15,231 bases of DNA from CANHEE01 sp043777755 (GTDB lineage Bacteria; Bacteroidota; Bacteroidia; Chitinophagales; Saprospiraceae). Position numbers and translations under genes: made by a program. The notes below the pieces were generated by a model that ran no database searches, was not told the DNA's origin, and saw only the letters and a list, made by a program, of their open reading frames with translations. Below are positions 7,181-12,622 of this stretch, one piece after another. Location of the stretch: contig JAYWHK010000007.1 in NCBI GenBank assembly GCA_043777755.1, forward strand, positions 1-15,231, in the 5' to 3' direction. Position 1 is the stretch's first letter, and every line of letters starts with the position of its first letter.

Positions 7181-7240
7181 CCCAGCGTTAGATTCCGTAG
7201 CGTTGGCATTACTGCCAACGCTACGGAATCTAACGCTGGG
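7181..7240. repeat. Palindromic element, unit 2 (60-bp perfect palindrome)
   Basis: 28-nt arms (7181-7208 and 7213-7240) are perfectly complementary around TTAC. The order is CCCAGCGTTAGATTCC, then GTAGCGTTGGCA, then the mirror image. It abuts unit 1 directly, making a tandem of two long hairpins. The core matches unit 1 while the flanks differ at paired positions, so complementarity is kept. Confidence 0.92.
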
Positions 7241-7244
7241 GCAA

Positions 7245-7282
7245 AAAAAAGCTGTAAGCACTTTCGCACTTACAGCTTTTTT
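7245..7282. terminator. Bidirectional intrinsic terminator between glycosyltransferase and rplY
   Basis: Perfect 14-nt arms (7245-7258 and 7269-7282), A6-GCTGTAAG and its complement, around a 10-nt loop, with T6 at the 3' end on each strand. It ends the ribF-glycosyltransferase transcript and the rplY transcript. Confidence 0.88.
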
Positions 7283-7301
7283 ATATTTTGACTGTTCCAG
7301 A

Positions 7302-7874
7302 TTAAGCCTGAGGAGTCTTACCACGCAATGCACGAGGTACTTCAACTGTAGCTACTGGTGTTCCTGGAGGAACCATGATTTCGATACCTTCGTTCACTTC
7401 GATGTCACGAACACGAACAGAATGACCCAACTCCAAGTGAGAAATATCAATCAACAAATGGTCAATTAATTTTTCTGGAGTGGTTTTAATTTTGATGGTA
7501 CGAACTTGTTGCATAAATTTACCACCGACCTTAACACCTGGTGAAGAACCCTTAAAACGCAAAGGAATACTCAACTTTAATGGGTGATTTGGTACTAATC
7601 TCAACAAATCTACGTGAAGCAATGCTTCTGAGATTGGGTGAAATTGCTTGTCTTTCAAAATACATTGGTAGGTCTGACCGCCCAAATTCACTTCTGCGAT
7701 TTTGAAATCTGGTGTATAAATAAGTGTCTTAAAATCTGACACTTTTGCAGTAAAGTGATGTACTTCGTTTGAGCCGTACATTACTACTGGAACCTCTTCG
7801 GCATGACGAGCAGCTTTTGCCGCTTTTTTGCCAAGGTCTGCACGTACAGTCCCGTTGATGATTACGTTAGCCAT
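7302..7874 (-). CDS. rplY: Ribosomal protein L25 / general stress protein Ctc
   Basis: 190 aa, the long (Ctc-type) form of L25, which binds 5S rRNA in the large subunit. The N-terminal L25 domain (about 1-90) shows GTVRADLGKKAAKAARH, VPVVMYG and FHPISEALLHVDLLRL. The C-terminal beta domain (about 95-185) includes IPLRFKGSSPGVKVGGKFMQQ and ends VPRALRGKTPQA. It lacks the long acidic tail some family members carry. In other Bacteroidota this gene often sits with prs and pth, but neither is here. A good promoter lies about 80 bases upstream, so it is probably transcribed on its own, ending at the terminator shared with the glycosyltransferase. Confidence 0.95.
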   Translation of the reverse strand: MANVIINGTVRADLGKKAAKAARHAEEVPVVMYGSNEVHHFTAKVSDFKTLIYTPDFKIAEVNLGGQTYQCILKDKQFHPISEALLHVDLLRLVPNHPLKLSIPLRFKGSSPGVKVGGKFMQQVRTIKIKTTPEKLIDHLLIDISHLELGHSVRVRDIEVNEGIEIMVPPGTPVATVEVPRALRGKTPQA

Positions 7875-7951
7875 TGTAAAAACAAATAGTCTAATTGTTT
7901 AAAATAATTGTTCGCCCTGATTGCTCAGAACACCTTCCCTGAAAAGGCGTG

Positions 7952-7983
7952 CAAAGGTACACTTTTTTTGGTGAAAGTAGCAA
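7952..7983 (-). promoter_or_regulatory. Promoter of rplY
   Basis: Minus strand TACCTTTG (7959 to 7952) with TTG at 7983 to 7981 and a 21-nt spacer. The inferred start near 7945 gives a leader of about 70 nt. Confidence 0.65.
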
Positions 7984-8001
7984 ATTTTTTGGTAAAAAAG
8001 T

Positions 8002-9099
8002 TTAAATTCCCTGCACCAACATTCCATTTTTCATTCTTGGCTCAAACCAAGTGGATTTTGGCGGCATAATATCCTCATTGTCAGATACTTGAATTAAATC
8101 TTCGATACAAACTGGAAAAAGTGAAAAAGCAATTGAATCAGTATTATTATTACACACTTTTTCGAGTGCATTTTTTCCTTTAATGCCTTCTACATAACTG
8201 ATTCGAGCATCTTTTCGGACATCTTGAATATCAAAAATATCATGTAAAACCTTTTCATTTAGAATATCAACATCTAAAACAACTTTCTTTTTTTGTTGAA
8301 AATCAGCTAAAACAACATCATTCCAAACATAGCTGTGCCATTCTTTTTTATAAAAAAAAGAAAATTCATGTTTTGCCTTGGGAATTGCTTGTGATGTGCT
8401 TGATTTTGTAGCGATTGTATTTATTTTTTCTAAAAAATCATAAGGCGCATTTGCCACAACTCGGTTGAACGCTTCGATGCGCAGCTCGTCGGAAGCAAAA
8501 AAAGCACAAAGCATTTGGTGGTATTCTTCTGTACCTTTTTCTTCTTTCATGGTATGGTACAACAAAACATTCGATGCCAAACGATGGTGTCCGTCTGCCA
8601 CATAAGTCATTGCTATTTTTTCAGAAAAAAGCGTTTGCAACGTAGCGATTTGCGTCGTGTCACTTACTTTCCAAAAACGATGTTGATGTTGGCTTTCATC
8701 AATACTAATTTTCAAAAAATGCTGATTATCAGCCATATACGTATAAATAAAACGACTCAAATCATCAGATTTTGGGTAAGTCAATAGCACAGGTTTGACC
8801 ATCGCACTACGTTCCAAGAGCAAATCCATTTGCTGTTTTTCTTTTGCAAAAATCGTTTTTTCGTGTTTTTTGATTTTGCCTTTGTCATAATCACGAACAT
8901 CTAAGGAAGCAATAACACCATGAAAAACACCTAAGGTATTTTTTATTTCATAAATAAAAATGGCGGGTGATTCATCGTTGTAAAAAAAATCTTTTGCCAA
9001 AAAATCAGGATAATTCTCCCGAACATCGTCAAAGAATTTTTCTGTAATGGCAATGCGCTCCAAATTGGGCAGAATGGCTTGAAAAGGGTAAATTGTCAT
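8002..9099 (-). CDS. DUF1015 family protein
   Basis: 365 aa from the chosen start MTIYPFQAILPN, which is how DUF1015 proteins usually begin. Diagnostic features are KKHEKT at 77-82 and ADGHHRLAS at 168-176. The DGHHR motif resembles that of ParB/sulfiredoxin-fold proteins, and I recall DUF1015 genes often lying near serine biosynthesis genes. A serine-linked role is therefore possible but not shown, and no ser gene is in the window. The frame is open upstream to 9189 and has an ATG at 9132. However, 9189 lies inside a palindromic repeat (MALTPTLRD is repeat-encoded), and both upstream starts fall at or before the promoter boxes at 9120-9148. Hence 9099 is preferred, with a leader of about 15 nt. 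It follows nadB on the same strand. Confidence 0.85.
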   Translation of the reverse strand: MTIYPFQAILPNLERIAITEKFFDDVRENYPDFLAKDFFYNDESPAIFIYEIKNTLGVFHGVIASLDVRDYDKGKIKKHEKTIFAKEKQQMDLLLERSAMVKPVLLTYPKSDDLSRFIYTYMADNQHFLKISIDESQHQHRFWKVSDTTQIATLQTLFSEKIAMTYVADGHHRLASNVLLYHTMKEEKGTEEYHQMLCAFFASDELRIEAFNRVVANAPYDFLEKINTIATKSSTSQAIPKAKHEFSFFYKKEWHSYVWNDVVLADFQQKKKVVLDVDILNEKVLHDIFDIQDVRKDARISYVEGIKGKNALEKVCNNNTDSIAFSLFPVCIEDLIQVSDNEDIMPPKSTWFEPRMKNGMLVQGI

Positions 9100-9119
9100 A
9101 AAAAAATGTGGTTGAACAG

Positions 9120-9148
9120 CAAAGGTAATCATTTTTTTAATTTTACAA
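9120..9148 (-). promoter_or_regulatory. Promoter of the DUF1015 gene; decides its start codon
   Basis: Minus strand TACCTTTG (9127 to 9120) with TTTTG ending at 9146 and an 18-nt spacer. Transcription would begin near 9113, downstream of the alternative ATGs at 9189 and 9132, leaving 9099 as the first usable start. Confidence 0.6.
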
Positions 9149-9158
9149 AAATGATTTA

Positions 9159-9203
9159 GAATATCCCGTAGCGTTGGCGTTAACGCCAACGCTACGGATA
9201 TTC
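9159..9203. repeat. Palindromic element, unit 3 (abuts the nadB stop)
   Basis: 45-bp palindrome with a single unpaired C: GAATATCC-CGTAGCGTTGGCG-TTAA and its mirror image. Same core as units at 7129-7240, with a different flank. Read along nadB, the stop codon TAG is followed directly by GCGTTAGAATATCC, so the element starts at the stop codon, as it does at the glycosyltransferase gene. Confidence 0.9.
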
Positions 9204-9209
9204 TAACGC

Positions 9210-10817
9210 CTACAAAATCGTCTGATCCACAAATGGCAATTCATCTGGATAATCCGTTGTAAAATGCAAACCACGGCTTTCGTGGCGCATATTGGCAGAA
9301 CGACTTATCAGATAAGCAATGGTAATGAGGTTTCGCAATTCACACAATTGAGGTGACAAAACAGCCTGATTGTACAAATCTTCGGTTTCTCGAAACAATA
9401 AATAAAGACGGTCTAAGGCTCTTTTCAAACGAACATCAGAACGAACAATTCCCACATAACTACTCATTACTTCTTTTAATTCTTTCAAACTTTGCGTTAT
9501 CAAAACCATTTCTTTGGGTTCGGTAGTGCCCTCAGCATTCCAAGAAGGGATTTTTTCTTTAAATTCAATCGTATCAATGTTTTCTAAAATATCGTCAGCG
9601 ATGCGGTGTGCAAAAACCATCGCTTCAAGCAATGAATTTGATGCCAAACGATTCGCTCCATGCAGACCCGTACTCGAACATTCGCCACAAGCGTACAAAC
9701 GATTGATGGAACTCCGTCCAATTGTATCTGCTTTGATACCTCCACACATATAATGACACGCTGGCACAACAGGAATCATCGCTGTCATTGGATCAATGCC
9801 AATACTGACACATTTGTCATAAATCGTAGGAAAATGAGCATAAAACGCTTCTTTTTCGATGTGACGACAATCCAAATAGACAAATTCCTCTCCACGCATT
9901 TTCATTTCGTTGTCTATCGCACGGGCAACAATATCACGAGGCGCAAGGGATTTTCGAGGGTCGTATTTTTCCATAAACTCCACACCATCGCTTGTTTTCA
10001 AAATTCCTCCAAAGCCACGAACCGCTTCCGACACCAAAAAAGAAGGGTTTTCGCCCGCAGGATTGTACAAAGATGTTGGGTGAAATTGGACAAATTCCAT
10101 GCTCTCTACCCTACCTTTTGCCCGATAAACCATCGCAATGCCATCACCTGAGGCGATAACAGGATTGGTCGTCGCTTTATAGACTTGCCCAATACCGCCT
10201 GTACAAACCACGGTCATACGAGCGAGTAAAGTTTCTATTTTTTTACTTTCTTTGTTTAAAGCGTAACAACCATAACACTCAATATTGGGCGTTACTCGGG
10301 TAATGTTGTAGCCCAAGTGGTGCTGAGTGATAATATCGACTGCAAAGAAATGTTCATAAACGTTAATATTCGGGTAGCGTGCCGCTTCTTCGATAAGTGT
10401 CCGCTGCATTTCCCAACCCGTCAAATCTTTGTAATGCAAAATTCGACGCTCTGAATGACCGCCTTCACGTGCCAAATCGTAGTCCTTGCTGTCTTTTTCT
10501 TTGTCAAAACGTGCGCCCCATTCGATGAGTTCTTGCACTCTGCCCGGTCCTTCTTTGACAACAATCTCCACCACTTCTTTATCGCAAACGCCATCGCCAG
10601 CATCAAGCGTATCTTCGATGTGTTTTTGATAAGAATCCTTGTCAAAATCCCAAACAGCAGCGACACCACCTTGTGCATAACGGGTGTTGCTTTCGCCTTC
10701 GACGGTTTTTGTCAAAACAGAAATGGTCAAATCAGGTCGTTTTTTGGCTATTTTGATGGCAGTGGAAAGTCCTGCAATTCCAGAACCTAAAATCAGTACG
10801 TCAGATTGATGTGGCAT
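9210..10817 (-). CDS. nadB: L-aspartate oxidase
   Basis: Oxidises L-aspartate to iminoaspartate using FAD, the first step of de novo NAD synthesis; the product passes to quinolinate synthase (NadA). 535 aa, the usual length. The FAD-binding Rossmann motif GSGIAGL is at 11-17, with TRYAQGGVAA at 45-54. Active-site motifs are REGGHSERR at 117-125, QFHPTSL at 244-250, APRD at 292-295 and ACHYMCGGI at 353-361, matching the Glu, His, Arg and His positions known for the family. YACGECSSTGLHGANRLASNSLLEA near 375-399 closes the FAD site. The C-terminal helical domain ends with SRGLHFTTDYP, which favours NadB over succinate dehydrogenase or fumarate reductase flavoproteins. nadA and nadC are not in the window. 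It is divergent from rbfA with its own promoter, and its stop abuts a palindromic repeat. Confidence 0.95.
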   Translation of the reverse strand: MPHQSDVLILGSGIAGLSTAIKIAKKRPDLTISVLTKTVEGESNTRYAQGGVAAVWDFDKDSYQKHIEDTLDAGDGVCDKEVVEIVVKEGPGRVQELIEWGARFDKEKDSKDYDLAREGGHSERRILHYKDLTGWEMQRTLIEEAARYPNINVYEHFFAVDIITQHHLGYNITRVTPNIECYGCYALNKESKKIETLLARMTVVCTGGIGQVYKATTNPVIASGDGIAMVYRAKGRVESMEFVQFHPTSLYNPAGENPSFLVSEAVRGFGGILKTSDGVEFMEKYDPRKSLAPRDIVARAIDNEMKMRGEEFVYLDCRHIEKEAFYAHFPTIYDKCVSIGIDPMTAMIPVVPACHYMCGGIKADTIGRSSINRLYACGECSSTGLHGANRLASNSLLEAMVFAHRIADDILENIDTIEFKEKIPSWNAEGTTEPKEMVLITQSLKELKEVMSSYVGIVRSDVRLKRALDRLYLLFRETEDLYNQAVLSPQLCELRNLITIAYLISRSANMRHESRGLHFTTDYPDELPFVDQTIL

Positions 10818-10910
10818 AAATTATAAATGATTTTATGATTTGGTAATTTGATGATTACAAGGGCGATTTCCGTAGAGTCCAATAATTTTTACAAAAGGAA
10901 AAACTATCAT

Positions 10911-10940
10911 TACGCTGCGTTCTCTGCGCCTCTGCGTGAG
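10911..10940. repeat. Dispersed CTCTGCGCCTCTGCGTGA-type intergenic repeat
   Basis: On the minus strand it reads as short tandem CGCAGAGG / CGCAGAGAA units in the nadB leader. I recognise this as a sequence found between genes in many Bacteroidota and cyanobacteria (recollection, not searched). An open frame across it (10833-11033, minus) gives the familiar spurious peptide LTQRRRE and should not be annotated. Confidence 0.6.
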
Positions 10941-10948
10941 ATTTTTGG

Positions 10949-10979
10949 CAAAGTTACAATTTTTGTGAACACATAACAA
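10949..10979 (-). promoter_or_regulatory. Promoter of nadB
   Basis: Minus strand TAACTTTG (10956 to 10949) with TTTG (10980 to 10977) upstream and a 20-nt spacer. It gives a leader of about 125 nt that contains the CGCAGAGG-type repeat. Confidence 0.65.
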
Positions 10980-11000
10980 AAGCAAATTCACAATTGTTTT

Positions 11001-11030
11001 TTGTTTTGACGATAAAAAAATGTACCTTTG
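11001..11030 (+). promoter_or_regulatory. Promoter of rbfA
   Basis: TTG (11001-11003), exactly 19 nt, then TACCTTTG (11023-11030): an ideal match to the Bacteroidota sigma-70-type promoter. It is divergent from the nadB promoter, with 21 bases between the two -33 elements. Leader about 25 nt. Confidence 0.75.
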
Positions 11031-11060
11031 CAAACTTTTTAATCAATAAGTATTGTAGTA

Positions 11061-11456
11061 ATGGAATCTAAAAGAAATAAACAACTCAACGAAATGGTCA
11101 AGCGACACTTTAGCTTGTTTTTACAAGAAGAAGGTCGTTATATATATGGTAGTAAAGTATTGGTGACAGTGACGGAAGTCAAAATGACACCTGATTTTAT
11201 GATGGCAAAGGTATATTTGAGTATTTTTAATACAGAAGAAAAGCAAGAACCCATTTTGGAATTGCGTAAAAATTACCAACGTGTAAAATTAGTCATGGGC
11301 AATCGCTTGAAAGCTCAGATGCGTCGGATTCCAGAATTTTCGTTTTTCATTGACGAAACCCTTGATGAAATGTACAAAGTAGATGAACTTTTTGAGCGTT
11401 TGTATGCTGACGAACAAATGGGAAAAGCGGAAGATGATACAAACGAAACAGAATAG
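11061..11456 (+). CDS. rbfA: Ribosome-binding factor A
   Basis: 131-aa single KH-like domain protein that binds the small ribosomal subunit and assists late 16S rRNA maturation and cold adaptation. It begins SKRNKQLNEMVKRHFSLFLQEE, has the central VTVTEVKMTPDFMMAKVYLSIF and the conserved RRIPEFSFFIDETLDEMYKVDELF, ending with an acidic tail. Length and layout match the family. The start is set by a near-ideal promoter 30 bases upstream. No clear terminator follows before the moxR-type gene. Confidence 0.93.
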   Translation: MESKRNKQLNEMVKRHFSLFLQEEGRYIYGSKVLVTVTEVKMTPDFMMAKVYLSIFNTEEKQEPILELRKNYQRVKLVMGNRLKAQMRRIPEFSFFIDETLDEMYKVDELFERLYADEQMGKAEDDTNETE

Positions 11457-11490
11457 TAAGAAAAAGTCAAAATTAAAACAAAGTTTTAAT

Positions 11491-11562
11491 AAAATTAGTG
11501 AAATTTGATTTAATCGTTGCATCACGATTAGTGAAAATTCGTAAAATTAGAGAAAATTAGTG
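11491..11562. repeat. Tandem ATTAGTGAAA-type short repeat upstream of the AAA+ ATPase gene
   Basis: ATTAGTG occurs at 11494 and 11527, followed at roughly 10-base steps by ATTCGTA (11537), ATTAGAG (11546) and ATTAGTG (11556). This AT-rich, about 10-nt periodic tract fills most of the gap between rbfA and the ATPase gene. No TAnnTTTG box was found in it, so a separate promoter for the ATPase gene is not evident. Confidence 0.5.
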
Positions 11563-11600
11563 TTGAAAAATACGCTAAGTTTTATAAAAAAATCAATTTT

Positions 11601-12542
11601 ATGCAAGTTCAAACTCATTCTGAAAACATTAAAAAGGAGCTTCAAAAAGTTATTGTTGGACAAGATGAAGCCATTGATTTACTGACCGCAGGTATTCTTT
11701 CGGGAGGACACGTTCTATTGGAAGGTGTGCCAGGAATTGCCAAAACTTTGCTTGCCAAACTCATGGCAAAAAGCATGAGTGTTGCGTTTTCTCGTATTCA
11801 ATTCACGCCAGATATGATGCCTTCTGATGTCGTCGGAACAAGTATTTTCAATATGAAAAATGCTGATTTCAACTTCAAAAAAGGGCCCATTTTCTCAAAT
11901 ATTGTTTTGATTGATGAGATTAACCGTGCGCCAGCAAAGACACAATCTGCGCTTTTTGAGGTCATGGAAGAGCAACAAGTAACGGTTGATGGAATTACTT
12001 ACACGATGAATTTCCCGTTTTTTGTGATTGCGACTCAAAATCCAGTGGAACAAGAAGGAACTTATCGTTTGCCAGAAGCGCAATTAGACCGTTTTTTATT
12101 CAAAATAAACATGGAATATCCAAGTTTGGAAGATGAAAAAGCGATTTTATACCGTTTTAAAGATGATTTTGAAGGAAAAATCAAAGAAGAAGTCAATCCT
12201 GTTTTAAGTGCAAGCGATTTGAAAGAATGTCGAAAAATCATCGAACAGGTATTTATAAAAGATGAGATTTTGGATTACATCGCCAATATCGTTTATCAAA
12301 CCAGAACCAATGCAGATTTGTTTTTGGGCGCATCACCTCGTGCATCGTTGGCATTGATGAAAACAGCAAAAGCAATGGCAGCCATGTCAGGTCGAGACTT
12401 TGTAACGCCTGACGATGTTCGTTTTGTATCTTATCCCGTTCTGAATCATCGTGTTGTACTGACAGCCGAGCATGAAATGGAAGGCTACACCACCAAAGAT
12501 GTTATCGAACGGATTATTAAAGGGATTGAAGTTCCGAGGTAG
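11601..12542 (+). CDS. MoxR-family AAA+ ATPase
   Basis: 313 aa. Walker A GVPGIAKT at 42-49, Walker B IVLIDEIN at 101-108, sensor 1 ATQNP at 144-148, RLPEAQLDRF at 156-165 with the arginine-finger region, and sensor 2 GASPRAS at 243-249. The C-terminal helical lid is complete. MoxR ATPases act as chaperones that help assemble or activate protein complexes, usually with partners encoded just downstream (DUF58 and von Willebrand factor A proteins). Here a strong terminator comes 15 bases after the stop and the next gene is on the other strand, so the usual partners are not adjacent and the target is unknown. It may be cotranscribed with rbfA. Confidence 0.92.
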   Translation: MQVQTHSENIKKELQKVIVGQDEAIDLLTAGILSGGHVLLEGVPGIAKTLLAKLMAKSMSVAFSRIQFTPDMMPSDVVGTSIFNMKNADFNFKKGPIFSNIVLIDEINRAPAKTQSALFEVMEEQQVTVDGITYTMNFPFFVIATQNPVEQEGTYRLPEAQLDRFLFKINMEYPSLEDEKAILYRFKDDFEGKIKEEVNPVLSASDLKECRKIIEQVFIKDEILDYIANIVYQTRTNADLFLGASPRASLALMKTAKAMAAMSGRDFVTPDDVRFVSYPVLNHRVVLTAEHEMEGYTTKDVIERIIKGIEVPR

Positions 12543-12557
12543 TTATCAGAAGATAAT

Positions 12558-12593
12558 AAAAAATCCAGTACGTGAAAATGTACTGGATTTTTT
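12558..12593. terminator. Bidirectional intrinsic terminator between the MoxR-type gene and the RM fusion gene
   Basis: Perfect 14-nt arms (12558-12571 and 12580-12593), A6-TCCAGTAC and its complement, with an 8-nt loop and T-runs on both strands. Confidence 0.88.
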
Positions 12594-12622
12594 TCAATGC
12601 AATTACTTACTACAAATCAATT

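Noticed and set aside
7181..7240. GTTAGAT and ATCTAAC in the palindrome resemble integron attC core sites (GTTRRRY / RYYYAAC).
   Set aside because: The order is reversed relative to an attC site, the palindrome is perfect instead of having the extrahelical bases of attC, and no integrase or cassette array is present.
7129..7240. CRISPR-like repeats.
   Set aside because: The units are palindromes placed back to back without spacers, and there are no cas genes.
9660..10151. 163-codon plus-strand frame opposite nadB.
   Set aside because: nadB is supported by all its active-site motifs; the antisense frame shows biased, non-protein-like composition.
10833..11033. 66-codon minus-strand frame upstream of nadB.
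   Set aside because: It overlaps both divergent promoters and its middle (LTQRRRE) is the typical spurious translation of a dispersed CGCAGAGG repeat.
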